A program made the translations under genes and the position numbers. Shown one piece after another: positions 1-7,968 of a stretch of 27,217 nt of DNA (the stretch's first letter is position 1; every line of letters starts with the position of its first letter). Source of the DNA: Dehalococcoidales bacterium (lineage in GTDB: Bacteria > Chloroflexota > Dehalococcoidia > Dehalococcoidales > RBG-16-60-22); NCBI GenBank assembly GCA_016926115.1, contig JAFGPF010000068.1, positions 1 through 27,217 on the forward strand, read 5' to 3'. The notes under the pieces are model-generated. The model ran no database searches. It was given only the letters and a program-made list of their open reading frames with translations, and was not told where the DNA came from.

Positions 1-149
1 ATGCGGTAGTCGACGACAGCGATTACCTCGAGATTGTCTACTACGGAGAGCTGTGGGGCAACGGCTCCAGCCGTCCCGGCTATTTGCAGATAAGAATAGA
101 CGACGGCACCCTGGACGAAAACGACCAGACCCGGATTGAAGCATTATGA
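1..149 (+). CDS. C-terminal end of an unidentified protein (5' end outside window)
   Basis: An open frame enters from the left edge (first full codon at base 3) and encodes 48 residues ending in TGA at 147-149. The visible part is rich in Tyr, Gly and Asp (for example YLEIVYYGELWGNGSS), reads like a beta-rich domain, and shows no motif I recognise. Its stop overlaps the ATG of the platform gene at 146 in the ATGA arrangement, so the two genes are probably translationally coupled. In archaeal archaellum operons the pilin-like stator proteins ArlF and ArlG lie near the motor genes, so this could be a stator-like or filament-associated protein. That is inference from position only; the tail alone cannot decide. 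Confidence 0.6.
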   Translation, partial: AVVDDSDYLEIVYYGELWGNGSSRPGYLQIRIDDGTLDENDQTRIEAL

Positions 150-1660
150 TAAAGAACCTGATTAGCCAACTGAAAGCCAGGCTGTTCGGCAAGAGCGGCA
201 AGCACAAGTACGGCGGCAAGTCGCTGATGAGCTTCGACATGTTCTACCAGCTCTCCTACATGTCCACCATCGCTGCCGCCGGTGTCCCTCGCGACCAGAT
301 TTTCGAGCGTTCCGCCGAGTTGCAGTGCACCTCCGCCGAATATTTCAAACGGGTTGAGCTGGCGCGTACACGCCTGAAATATGACTATGCGCGTGCCTGC
401 CGTGCCGTCGGCGAGCCGCTTAAGGAAGAGGATGTCAAGGGACTCCTTCTCCGTTTTTCCAGTTCGCTGATTTCCGGCGAACCGGAAGCGGACTTCCTCA
501 CCAGAGAAGCCGATGCCCGTGCTGAGGATTATGAAAACGAATACGGCAGAAACCTGGAAGCTCTGAAGATGTGGACGGATGCCTATGTATCTCTCATCCT
601 TTCCGCGGTCCTGGTGGTCGTCATCGGGATAGTGTCCACCATGATATGGAAAATCGAAACCATGTTGATTATCGCCATGGCTTTTATATCCGTCGCCACC
701 ACTGCCATCGGCGTCTGGCTGATATGGCTGGTATCGCCCAAGGAGACAATGGTACTGCGCTGGGCAGGCTCCAAGGAGCAAAAACTGGTCCGCAAGCTCT
801 TTAAATTCACCCTGCCGGTCGCCGTAGTCGTCGGCGCGCTGTTCATGCTGACCGGTCAAAACCTGGGCCTGGCTCTCCTTATCATCGCCGCCCTGATATT
901 CCCCATCGGCTTCATAGTCACACGTGACGACCATAAGGTATACAAGAGAGACGACGAAGTAGGCACGTTTTTACGCTCACTGGGCGGCGTTTGTACCGCC
1001 CTGGGGACAACGGTAAACGCGGCACTGGGACGCCTGGACCTCGATGCTATCAACGTACTGAGGGCTTCGGTAAAGAACCTGCATACCAGACTCACCGCCG
1101 GTATCAAGAGCAGGCTGTCATGGAAGATATTCATCGATGAAACCGGCAGCGAACTGGCCCATCGCAGCGTTGGCATGTTCTATGACGCCATCGAGGTAGG
1201 CGGCTCGGCGGGACAGGCAGGTCAACACGCCGCCGCATTCGCCAACCGCGTGGCGCGGCTGCGAGCCAAGCGCCGGACAATAACGGGGCCGTTCCGCTGG
1301 TTGTGTATCACGATGCATACCGCCGTGGTCATTATCCTGGTCTTCATCACAGAGGTTATCGTGGCTTTCGGCAGCATGGTATCGCAGGCACAGGAAACGA
1401 TGCCATCGGTGCCCGGTGCCCCGTCCATGAGCACACTCTCCAGCTTCAATCTCTCCGGACTTGAGCTTATGCACCAACTGGTATTGCCCCTGGTGCTGAT
1501 ATTTACGTTCGCCAACGCCATCGTACCCAGCGTAGCGGACGGGGGCAGCAGATATAAGATTTTAAGCAACCTAGGAATTACAGCGGCTATATCCGGCGTA
1601 TGCCTTATGGTACTGCCGGCGCTGGCCAGCTCATTATTTACATCCGTTGCTCAAATATAA
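146..1660 (+). CDS. arlJ: ArlJ/FlaJ-like archaellum membrane platform protein
   Basis: Predicted polytopic platform protein that anchors an archaellum or type IV pilus-like machine and works with the ArlI ATPase at the inner face of the membrane. The product has 504 residues, the usual ArlJ size and larger than TadB or TadC. A basic N-terminus and a soluble helical region (about 30-140) precede paired membrane segments near 144-168 and 171-196, then 219-237 and 240-259. A second cytoplasmic T2SSF-type domain (about 265-380) contains FLRSLGGVCTALG and AALGRLD, matching the conserved ArlJ FLR-LG...AL-RLD pattern. Further membrane segments lie near 385-411, 442-463 and 477-499. The start overlaps the upstream stop, which explains the lack of a strong ribosome site. 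TadC-type pilus platform is the main alternative; the ArlH gene nearby favours ArlJ. Confidence 0.85.
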   Translation: MIKNLISQLKARLFGKSGKHKYGGKSLMSFDMFYQLSYMSTIAAAGVPRDQIFERSAELQCTSAEYFKRVELARTRLKYDYARACRAVGEPLKEEDVKGLLLRFSSSLISGEPEADFLTREADARAEDYENEYGRNLEALKMWTDAYVSLILSAVLVVVIGIVSTMIWKIETMLIIAMAFISVATTAIGVWLIWLVSPKETMVLRWAGSKEQKLVRKLFKFTLPVAVVVGALFMLTGQNLGLALLIIAALIFPIGFIVTRDDHKVYKRDDEVGTFLRSLGGVCTALGTTVNAALGRLDLDAINVLRASVKNLHTRLTAGIKSRLSWKIFIDETGSELAHRSVGMFYDAIEVGGSAGQAGQHAAAFANRVARLRAKRRTITGPFRWLCITMHTAVVIILVFITEVIVAFGSMVSQAQETMPSVPGAPSMSTLSSFNLSGLELMHQLVLPLVLIFTFANAIVPSVADGGSRYKILSNLGITAAISGVCLMVLPALASSLFTSVAQI

Positions 1661-1669
1661 GGAGGTAAC

Positions 1670-1861
1670 ATGGAAACTAAAACGAGTGAAGAGACAGCAT
1701 CCGGCATAGACCAGGTCGAAGCTGAACTTCAGGAAGTAAGAGATGAATTAAAAGATATACTCTTTGATATTCGCACTTACATCATGGAAGCGCAGACGCC
1801 GATTCCCAATGACCTGGATAGAGAAAGGCTCCGCGAAGAACTCGACACGGAGAGGGGGTAA
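1670..1861 (+). CDS. Small acidic coiled-coil protein of the archaellum-like cluster
   Basis: A 63-residue protein with no cysteine, signal peptide or membrane segment. It sits 9 bases after the platform gene and is preceded by AAGGAGG at good spacing. Residues 13-45 form a probable coiled coil. The stretch ELKDILFDIRTYIMEAQTPIP resembles residues 20-40 of the next product (EVKQSLASVRDYLLNMELPS), sharing E-K-L-R-Y at matching spacing, so the two genes appear to share an N-terminal module. In archaea the small cytosolic ArlC, D and E proteins form the ring linking the motor to chemotaxis through CheF. This protein may be a minimal member of that set, which I infer from position and the shared helix. 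No known family is recognised with certainty. Confidence 0.65.
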   Translation: METKTSEETASGIDQVEAELQEVRDELKDILFDIRTYIMEAQTPIPNDLDRERLREELDTERG

Positions 1862-1867
1862 TAGACC

Positions 1868-3001
1868 ATGGCAGAAGAAAAAAGACTGGAAGCTATTCAA
1901 GATGAAATAAGGCTGCTGAAGGGGGAAGTAAAGCAGTCGCTGGCAAGTGTCCGTGATTACCTGTTGAATATGGAACTCCCTTCTTCGGAGTTCTCCACCA
2001 TTCTGGCGGCTCTGGGCGGTGACGGCACTCAGAAAGTGACCATTGACGGCAGTATCGCCAACGCCCTGGGTAATAAAGCTGCCGAAGCCGTAGCCGGTGG
2101 AGAAGATGTCGAGACCACCGAGGAAACCTTCGAAGATGAGCTGGAACAACCCGCCGAAGACGATGACCTGATCGACGTTGAAGAACCAGACGAAGAGGAG
2201 ACCGAAACGATTACGGAAGATGACCATGACCAGGAGCAAGGTGGAAGTCACGGCGATGGTTCGGTAGCCAGCCAGGAAGAAGCGCTCGAAGAAGAAGCAT
2301 TCAACGAGCCGGACAACCTCGGGGAATTCGAAGGACTGGACGGGTCTGAAGACATAGAAGAATCCGAAGGAATCGACGAACTTGAAGGACTTGATGAACA
2401 GGACGAAGTGGACGATGAGCTCACCGAAGACGATTCGGAAACACCAGAAGAGGAGGAACACCCCGTGGATTACGAAAGGACAGGCACCGCTACCGCCGAA
2501 GAAGAGAAAGACGCCATACCGAAGGTCAATATGCTGGCTAACTTAATAACCTGGATTTCCCGGGCCAAGAAAGAAATCGGTACCGAGCAGCTGCCCGTAT
2601 TCCTGGAGGTCTACGGCATCAGCGGGCATCTGTCCCCCGAGCTCAAGGAGATTATCCTGCATCTTGCGGAAATATCCGCTGACCGTTCCGATGGTGTCAA
2701 CGCCGCTGAGGTCTGGGGACAGTCAATGTTGTCCCTGCATGGCATACTGACCGGCGGCGACGCGCCCCTTCATCCGGTTATTCCGTCTTTGAGCGAAGCC
2801 GAGAGCGAAGAGGAGCCGCAGGAAGAAGAAATAATAGAAGTCGATAAAGCCAGGGAATCGCCGGTAAAACTTAAGCTGGTATTCCCCAACGGCGACGGTA
2901 AGAACAAGGAGTTCTGCATCGACCTCAATCCCGAGGAGAATACCGACAACTCTTCAAACAATAAAAACGGCAATAAAAACAAGAAGAAGAAAAAGAAATA
3001 A
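1868..3001 (+). CDS. Acidic protein with an ArlD/E-like domain
   Basis: A 377-residue cytosolic protein in four parts: an N-terminal helix (1-45) like that of the 63-residue neighbour; a long, strongly acidic, probably disordered linker (about 80-215, dominated by Glu and Asp, with EGLD/EGID-type repeats near 155-175); a compact domain at about 221-270; and a Lys/Asn-rich tail ending in seven lysines. The compact domain reads NLITWISRAKKEIGTEQLPV, then LEVYG and LSPELKEIILHL. This follows the FlaD/E (ArlD/E) pattern of W, G, L-YY, G-(I/L)S, then a helix. ArlD/E proteins join ArlC in the cytosolic ring of the archaellum motor. The acidic linker and basic tail are not typical of archaeal ArlE. 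The gene starts 6 bases after its neighbour. Confidence 0.7.
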   Translation: MAEEKRLEAIQDEIRLLKGEVKQSLASVRDYLLNMELPSSEFSTILAALGGDGTQKVTIDGSIANALGNKAAEAVAGGEDVETTEETFEDELEQPAEDDDLIDVEEPDEEETETITEDDHDQEQGGSHGDGSVASQEEALEEEAFNEPDNLGEFEGLDGSEDIEESEGIDELEGLDEQDEVDDELTEDDSETPEEEEHPVDYERTGTATAEEEKDAIPKVNMLANLITWISRAKKEIGTEQLPVFLEVYGISGHLSPELKEIILHLAEISADRSDGVNAAEVWGQSMLSLHGILTGGDAPLHPVIPSLSEAESEEEPQEEEIIEVDKARESPVKLKLVFPNGDGKNKEFCIDLNPEENTDNSSNNKNGNKNKKKKKK

Positions 3002-3027
3002 TACCGGCACGAGAGAGGTGATTCATC

Positions 3028-3741
3028 ATGGCAACACAGAAAAAGAAGGAGTTTATCGTAACCGGCGTACCGGAGGTGGATGAGAAGCTGGGCGGCGGTA
3101 TTCCGCTGGGTTCTTTGTGCCTTATCGAAGGTCACTCAGATGCCGGGAAAAGCGTATTGTGCCAGCACCTGACCAATGGCACGCTCGTCACCGGTGAAAT
3201 ATCGGTGGCTTACTATACCACGGAAAATAACGTCAGGAGCCTCATCAGTCAGATGGACTCGCTGGCAATGCAAGTGGAGGATCATTTCCTGGCGGACCAC
3301 CTGCGTATCTACCCGCTGACTTTCCACAGCGGTATGCAGGGCGGCCAGAAACCTTTCTACGTCCTGACACACCATTTCTCCAACCAGCCACAGGACTTCA
3401 AGCTGATAATAGTCGATTCCATAACACTACTGGTGGCACACAGCAATCCGGTGGCCATCATCGACTTCTTCTCTAGATGCAAAGGTTTATGCGACGATGG
3501 CAAGACGATAATAGTCGTCGCCCATTCCTATGCTTTTGAAGAAGATATGCTCGCCCGTACCCGTTCGCTTTGCGACGCGCGTTTCAGGATGCGCCTGGAG
3601 CAGGTCGGTGATAGCATGATAAAGCTGATGGAAGTACTTAAAGTACGCGGCGCCGAGCGCCCCACCGGAGACGTGGTGAGTTTCGATATCGAACCCAAGC
3701 TTGGCATGCGGATTATCCCGCTTGCCAAAGCCAGAGTATAG
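3028..3741 (+). CDS. arlH: ArlH/FlaH-like KaiC/RecA-fold ATPase of the archaellum motor
   Basis: The 237-residue product is a single RecA/KaiC-type domain. It opens with VTGVPEVDEKLGGGIPLGSL, the usual lead-in of KaiC-like proteins. The Walker A motif is GHSDAGKS at 35-42 and the Walker B strand is LIIVD at 126-130, followed by S-I-T. In archaea ArlH binds ATP, docks on ArlI and sits inside the ArlC/D/E ring, where it is thought to regulate motor assembly and switching. Tad and bacterial type IV pilus loci do not normally carry it, so it is the best diagnostic gene for an archaellum-type system here. GAGAGGTGAT supplies the ribosome site, and the next gene begins 8 bases downstream. A stand-alone KaiC-like regulator is less likely given the flanking genes. 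Confidence 0.85.
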   Translation: MATQKKKEFIVTGVPEVDEKLGGGIPLGSLCLIEGHSDAGKSVLCQHLTNGTLVTGEISVAYYTTENNVRSLISQMDSLAMQVEDHFLADHLRIYPLTFHSGMQGGQKPFYVLTHHFSNQPQDFKLIIVDSITLLVAHSNPVAIIDFFSRCKGLCDDGKTIIVVAHSYAFEEDMLARTRSLCDARFRMRLEQVGDSMIKLMEVLKVRGAERPTGDVVSFDIEPKLGMRIIPLAKARV

Positions 3742-3749
3742 GAGATTAA

Positions 3750-5558
3750 ATGCTGCGACTGCCCTTTGAAATAAAACCCTGCCCCGGGGAATGCGGAAAG
3801 GAATGCGGGACTGCCACAGAAAAGTGCCCGATATTCTCCAAGCTTTCCGAGGAGTTACAGGAGATGTGCAAGGAAAATCCTCACCTCCTCCAGTACCTGC
3901 GCATGCTCCCTGAGGATAAAATGGACATACCGCAGTACTATGAAAAGGTTACACGAGCTCTTAAGGGTACCAAAGACCCTAACCTGATTTATAACGTCGG
4001 TGGAGGCGTGTTCGTGCATATTCTAGCTAATCCTGAGGATATCAGGGACTACTATGTCGCTATAGAGCCGAGTCTCATCGACGCCCAGGACAGCACCCTT
4101 GACGAGATTGAGCTTAAGCTTGCCGACTACGTGAAAGAACTGGAAGGCGTCGCCGACTCTGTAAAAAGGCTCGAGATTATCATGAACATTGTTGACAGGA
4201 TAGTCTCTGTCGACGGCTATAAAGCCCCGAGTCCACCCCAGGAAGTAAAAAATACCGATACGGAGGTCAAGGAAGAGAAGGGCGGCAAGAAGGTAAAAGG
4301 AAAGAAAGCTAAATCTCCCAAAGTCAAAGGAGGTTCCAAGGGGAAGATACATGTATCGAGAATTCAGTACATCAGCCTCCGCTACCTGCTAAGGCGTAAA
4401 CTGGAAGGTATGGGACTCCTGGACCCCATGATTCTTGACCCTAATATTGAAGATATATCATGTTCCGGCCTCGGTAATATCTTCGTGGAGCATAAAGTAT
4501 TCGGTGGTCTCCGCGCCAGCATCGGATTCGAGACCAATGAGGCCCTGGATAAATTCGTCATCGAGCTGGCCGAGGGCATTCAGCACCCGGTCACCTTCCG
4601 TGAACCGGTCGTTGATGCTACCCTGCCCGACGGCTCCCGTATCAATATCGTCTATGGGATGGATGTTTCCAAGCGGGGCAGCAACTTCACCATCAGGAAA
4701 TTCAGCGATACGCCGCTTAGTATACTGGAGTTAATCCAGTTCGGCGCGCTGAGCTTCGATATGGCCGCCTATCTCTCCATAATCCTCCAGGAAGGAATGA
4801 ACGTCTGGGTGTCCGGGGAAACGGCTTCCGGTAAGACTACCCTTTTGAACGCCCTGACCACGTTTATACCGCCGGAAGCGAAAATCGTCAGCATCGAGGA
4901 CACGCCGGAAGTCCAGGTACCGCACCATAACTGGATACGCGGCTGCACGCGCGGCTCGGATAAAGAGGGCGATTCCTCCGAGGTATCAATGTTCGACCTC
5001 CTCAAGGCTGCCCTGCGACAGAGACCCAACCTGATAATCGTCGGTGAGATTCGTGGTGTCGAGGGAGCCATCGCCTTCCAGGCGATGCAGACCGGCCACG
5101 CCTGCATGAGCACTTTCCACGCTGCGTCGGTATCCAAGCTGATACAGCGTGTTACCGGCAATCCCATCAACGTGCCCAAGACGTACGTGGACAACCTGAA
5201 TGTGGTCGTCATCTGCCAGCAGGTCCGCCTGCCAAACGGTAGCCTTGCCCGAAAACTTACCAGTGTAAATGAAATCGTCAGCTATGATTCGATAGCCGAC
5301 TCGTTTTCCTTTATCGAGACTTTCAGCTGGAACCCGCTGGATGATACTTTCCTGTTCCGCGGTTTCCAGAACTCGTATTTATTGGAAAACAAAATCGCCC
5401 CCAGGCGCGGTCTGCCGGAAGAAAAGAGACGTCAGATATACAAGGTATTAAAACAAAGGTCGGACATCCTGAAACGTATGTCCGAGCAAGGAAAAACGAA
5501 TTTTTACGATGTCTACGCGATATTATCCAAGGCTTATCGCGACGGATATTTCCGTTAA
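3750..5558 (+). CDS. arlI: ArlI/FlaI-like type IV filament assembly and rotation ATPase
   Basis: A hexameric secretion ATPase predicted to power filament assembly and, if this is an archaellum, rotation. Of 602 residues, the C-terminal core holds the catalytic motifs: Walker A GETASGKT (356-363), Asp box EDTPEV (383-388), Walker B LIIVGEIRG (428-436) and His box GHACMSTFHA (449-458). The N-terminal half carries LDPNIEDISCSG (229-240), typical of the N2 domain of ArlI and TadA ATPases. Two features are unusual: a cysteine cluster near the start (C11, C15, C19, C26) that could bind a metal or Fe-S centre, and a lysine-rich linker (about 172-200) splitting the N-terminal domain from the core. 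The start follows TAGGAG at good spacing. TadA is the nearest alternative family. Confidence 0.88.
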   Translation: MLRLPFEIKPCPGECGKECGTATEKCPIFSKLSEELQEMCKENPHLLQYLRMLPEDKMDIPQYYEKVTRALKGTKDPNLIYNVGGGVFVHILANPEDIRDYYVAIEPSLIDAQDSTLDEIELKLADYVKELEGVADSVKRLEIIMNIVDRIVSVDGYKAPSPPQEVKNTDTEVKEEKGGKKVKGKKAKSPKVKGGSKGKIHVSRIQYISLRYLLRRKLEGMGLLDPMILDPNIEDISCSGLGNIFVEHKVFGGLRASIGFETNEALDKFVIELAEGIQHPVTFREPVVDATLPDGSRINIVYGMDVSKRGSNFTIRKFSDTPLSILELIQFGALSFDMAAYLSIILQEGMNVWVSGETASGKTTLLNALTTFIPPEAKIVSIEDTPEVQVPHHNWIRGCTRGSDKEGDSSEVSMFDLLKAALRQRPNLIIVGEIRGVEGAIAFQAMQTGHACMSTFHAASVSKLIQRVTGNPINVPKTYVDNLNVVVICQQVRLPNGSLARKLTSVNEIVSYDSIADSFSFIETFSWNPLDDTFLFRGFQNSYLLENKIAPRRGLPEEKRRQIYKVLKQRSDILKRMSEQGKTNFYDVYAILSKAYRDGYFR

Positions 5559-5573
5559 TTACAAAGAACATCC

Positions 5574-5595
5574 GGCAGGCTTACCTGAGCTTGCC
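5574..5595 (+). other. Short hairpin in the gap before the acidic repeat gene
   Basis: GGCAGGC (5574-5580) can pair with GCTTGCC (5589-5595), allowing one G-U pair, around an 8-base loop. No T-run follows, so it is not an intrinsic terminator. It could mark an RNA processing or attenuation point between the ATPase gene and the gene at 5612, or be chance. Confidence 0.3.
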
Positions 5596-5611
5596 CTAAA
5601 GGAGGCCACAA

Positions 5612-6244
5612 ATGAGGATTAAAGGATTTAAGATAGGCAAATCAAAGAATGAGCCTGAAAAGGATGTTGCCGCGGTGGAAGAGACAACTGCCGAACAAAT
5701 AGTGGAGATGGAAGATAAGCTTAACGGCAAGACTAAAAACCTGGAAGAAACGGCACAGGAACTTAAAGAACTCTCCGAAGAGACGCCTGAGAATGAAGAA
5801 ACGCCGGTCGGACCCCATGGACCGCTGGACGAACTGAAGATAGAACCGGAGGACGAATCGTCCGATGACGAAGAAATTCTAGCCAAGCCTCACGGGCCAA
5901 TGGATGAGTTATCAATAGTACCTGAAGATAAACTGGCTGAAATCGATGAAGACGACTTGGATTCCGCCACTCCAGATGGTGCTGGCGAAATAAAGGTGGT
6001 CGAGGTAAAAGCGGGTACTGAGCCAGTGGCGGAAGGAGAGAGCGAACCCACGGTGAAAGAAGAGAGCGAACCGAAGACAGAGGAACTCGGTGACGATTCC
6101 ATCAACAGCCTCTTCACCGATGAAGAGGAGGAGGAAAACCCGCTGGCTAACCTCATCAAGGCAATGCCCGATGTCACCGCCAGCGAACTGGTGGACGATT
6201 TAGAGGAAATACAGGGGATAATCAAGGAATGGCAGAAAGGCTAA
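5612..6244 (+). CDS. Acidic low-complexity protein with two PHGPxDEL repeats
   Basis: A 210-residue, very acidic, probably largely disordered cytosolic protein that I cannot assign to a family. Residues 1-15 are basic, and a helical stretch follows at about 24-57. Two copies of a 15-residue motif follow: GPHGPLDELKIEPED at 67-81 and KPHGPMDELSIVPED at 92-106. After a Glu-rich region, the C-terminus (about 175-208) looks folded and helical (NPLANLIKAMPD, ELVDDLEEIQGIIKEW). The gene lies 53 bases after the ATPase gene, with a strong AAAGGAGG site. Its composition resembles the linker of the ArlD/E-like protein in the same cluster, so it may be another cytosolic ring or adaptor component. That role is inferred from position alone. 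Confidence 0.6.
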   Translation: MRIKGFKIGKSKNEPEKDVAAVEETTAEQIVEMEDKLNGKTKNLEETAQELKELSEETPENEETPVGPHGPLDELKIEPEDESSDDEEILAKPHGPMDELSIVPEDKLAEIDEDDLDSATPDGAGEIKVVEVKAGTEPVAEGESEPTVKEESEPKTEELGDDSINSLFTDEEEEENPLANLIKAMPDVTASELVDDLEEIQGIIKEWQKG

Positions 6245-6386
6245 ATCATATGTATCGAACCGTGCGGGGATTCCTATTTTCAGGACTTAGGGAATACCCC
6301 GATAAAATAGGGGGTTATCATGGTTGCTTCACGTGGCAGCGCAGTAGTAGCCTGAGAATGCGGGGCAGGTGTGAAATATTGCCCGC

Positions 6387-6402
6387 GATTACTGCTGTAA
6401 TC
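6387..6402. promoter_or_regulatory. Small inverted repeat before the membrane kinase gene
   Basis: The gap at 6245-6458 (214 bases) has no convincing gene. It contains a perfect 6-bp inverted repeat, GATTAC-TGCT-GTAATC, 57 bases before the kinase start, and a looser ACCCC/GGGGT hairpin near 6296-6315. No clear sigma70 -35/-10 pair was found. The repeat could be an operator, and the gap may hold an internal promoter separating the archaellum-like genes from the signalling genes. This is weak evidence. Confidence 0.25.
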
Positions 6403-6458
6403 AATCAGGCCATGATGGAAAAAGCGACCGTACCCTATCTCTATCAGGGAGGCCGGAG

Positions 6459-7961
6459 ATGAGCAACAAACGGATTAAGAAAAGCTGGTGGTCGAACAAA
6501 CACCTGAAATACATCGTTATTATCATGGTATTTTGTTCCATCATCTACTATCTACCTGTAATCGGGGGACTATTTGGCTGGACGTCCCTGGAAAATTCAC
6601 TTATTAGCCTGCATGATTTTTACGGAATCGACTTTCTGGGGCTGATATTCTTCGCCCCGGTAGTTTACGCCGCCTATGTACTCGGCGTGATTCCGGCTGT
6701 GATGTCCGCCCTTGTTGCTATGATAGTCCTGCTTCCGCACGCCATACTGATAGACACCTACCCCAACGCCATGTTCAAACCCACAGCTTTCGTCATTATC
6801 CTCAGTGCCGTTGGCTCGGCGGTTGCCCTCCTCCAGAGGAGCGATCAGGAACAACGCCAGCGGATGAAAGAGATGAAATGCCTTTACGACATCGGCAAAG
6901 CGGCGGATGAAAGCAGCACCGTGGACCAATTCCTGGTGCAGGTCGTGGGGATTATCCCCCAGGCTATGCGGTATCCGGAAGAAACAAAGGTGAGAATCAC
7001 CTTTCACGACCAGGTCTTTAAAAGCGAGAGCTTCCAGAAATCCTCCAGCAAGATAACCCAGAATCTGGTTGTCGGCGGCGAAACCATGGGGCTGGTGGAG
7101 ATATATTCGAACCGAGACAATCCCTACCTCAAAAAGAGAAACCACCTGACCAAGACGCTGGTTGAAAGAATCGGCGGCGCTATACGTCAGGTTGAACTGG
7201 AACTGTCTTTACAGGGCTACTACGAACAACTCGAGGATGAGGTAGAGAGCCGCACCAAGGACCTGGAACAGGTACAGGAGAAGCTCATCCGCTCCGAGAG
7301 GCTTGCCGCCGTGGGCGAACTGGCATCGGGCGTAGGGCACGAACTGCGTAACCCCCTTAACGTGATAAGAAACTGCGCCTATCTGCTCAACGAATCAGTT
7401 ACTGAAAAAGGCGACGAGGAAGCGGCGAACACCCTGAAAGTGCTGGACAAGCAGATAGACATTGCCAATAAAATCGTCACCGACCTTCTGGACTTCACCC
7501 GCATCACGCCCCCCTCGCCGGACAGGGTCGACCTCAAGGCTTTAGTCAACGAAAGCCTGTCCTGGATAACCGTGCCGGAGTACGTCACCATAAATACCAA
7601 CTTCAACGGCCACGTGATGAAGGTGAGAACGGATGCCGAGCAGATAAGCCGTGTTTTCACCAACATTATTTCCAATGCCATACAGTCGATGAACGGGAAA
7701 GACGGAGAGTTGAACATAGATACCGGGACTGAAGATGAAAACGTCTGGGTTACGTTCCGGGACAACGGGTGCGGCATACCGGAAGAAAACCTGAACAAGA
7801 TATTCGAGCCTCTCTTTACAACCAAACCCAAGGGCATCGGCCTGGGGCTGGCAATCACCAAGCGGCTCGTCGAACAAAACGGCGGGAAGATAGAACTCGC
7901 CAGCCAGGCGGGTCAGGGCACGACCTTTACTATAAAGCTACCACTGGAGAAAAGGAGTTAG
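6459..7961 (+). CDS. Membrane-bound sensor histidine kinase with GAF-like domain
   Basis: A 500-residue sensor kinase. The N-terminal 125 residues hold about four hydrophobic segments (near 18-38, 58-77, 79-98, 107-125) with only short loops, so sensing probably occurs within or close to the membrane. Residues 137-245 resemble a GAF-like domain (LYDIGKAADESSTVDQFLVQ), followed by a coiled coil. The dimerisation/phosphotransfer helix has AAVGELASGVGHELRNPLNV with the phosphorylated His at 294. The ATPase domain shows the N box (NIISNAIQS), G1 (DNGCGIPEENL), F box (IFEPLFTTK) and G2 (GIGLGLAI). It therefore looks fully active. The start is supported by a GGGAGG site. It is followed 7 bases later by a tandem-receiver protein, its likely partner. 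Confidence 0.92.
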   Translation: MSNKRIKKSWWSNKHLKYIVIIMVFCSIIYYLPVIGGLFGWTSLENSLISLHDFYGIDFLGLIFFAPVVYAAYVLGVIPAVMSALVAMIVLLPHAILIDTYPNAMFKPTAFVIILSAVGSAVALLQRSDQEQRQRMKEMKCLYDIGKAADESSTVDQFLVQVVGIIPQAMRYPEETKVRITFHDQVFKSESFQKSSSKITQNLVVGGETMGLVEIYSNRDNPYLKKRNHLTKTLVERIGGAIRQVELELSLQGYYEQLEDEVESRTKDLEQVQEKLIRSERLAAVGELASGVGHELRNPLNVIRNCAYLLNESVTEKGDEEAANTLKVLDKQIDIANKIVTDLLDFTRITPPSPDRVDLKALVNESLSWITVPEYVTINTNFNGHVMKVRTDAEQISRVFTNIISNAIQSMNGKDGELNIDTGTEDENVWVTFRDNGCGIPEENLNKIFEPLFTTKPKGIGLGLAITKRLVEQNGGKIELASQAGQGTTFTIKLPLEKRS

Positions 7962-7968
7962 AACGTAA

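Noticed and set aside
1748..2461. Long minus-strand frame of 237 residues opposite the acidic ArlD/E-like gene
   Set aside because: It is the antisense of Glu/Asp/Lys codons, giving Phe- and Val-rich low-complexity protein with no start signal. It is a shadow of the repetitive acidic coding strand.
5574..5595. Terminator between the ArlI-like gene and the acidic repeat gene
   Set aside because: The stem is short and no T-run follows, and a strong ribosome site comes right after it, so it was kept only as a hairpin.
6229..6462. 77-residue frame between the acidic repeat gene and the membrane kinase
   Set aside because: It overlaps the end of the upstream gene, has no ribosome site, and its composition (many Arg, Ser, Cys, Trp and Tyr) does not look coded. 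The interval is better read as an intergenic region.
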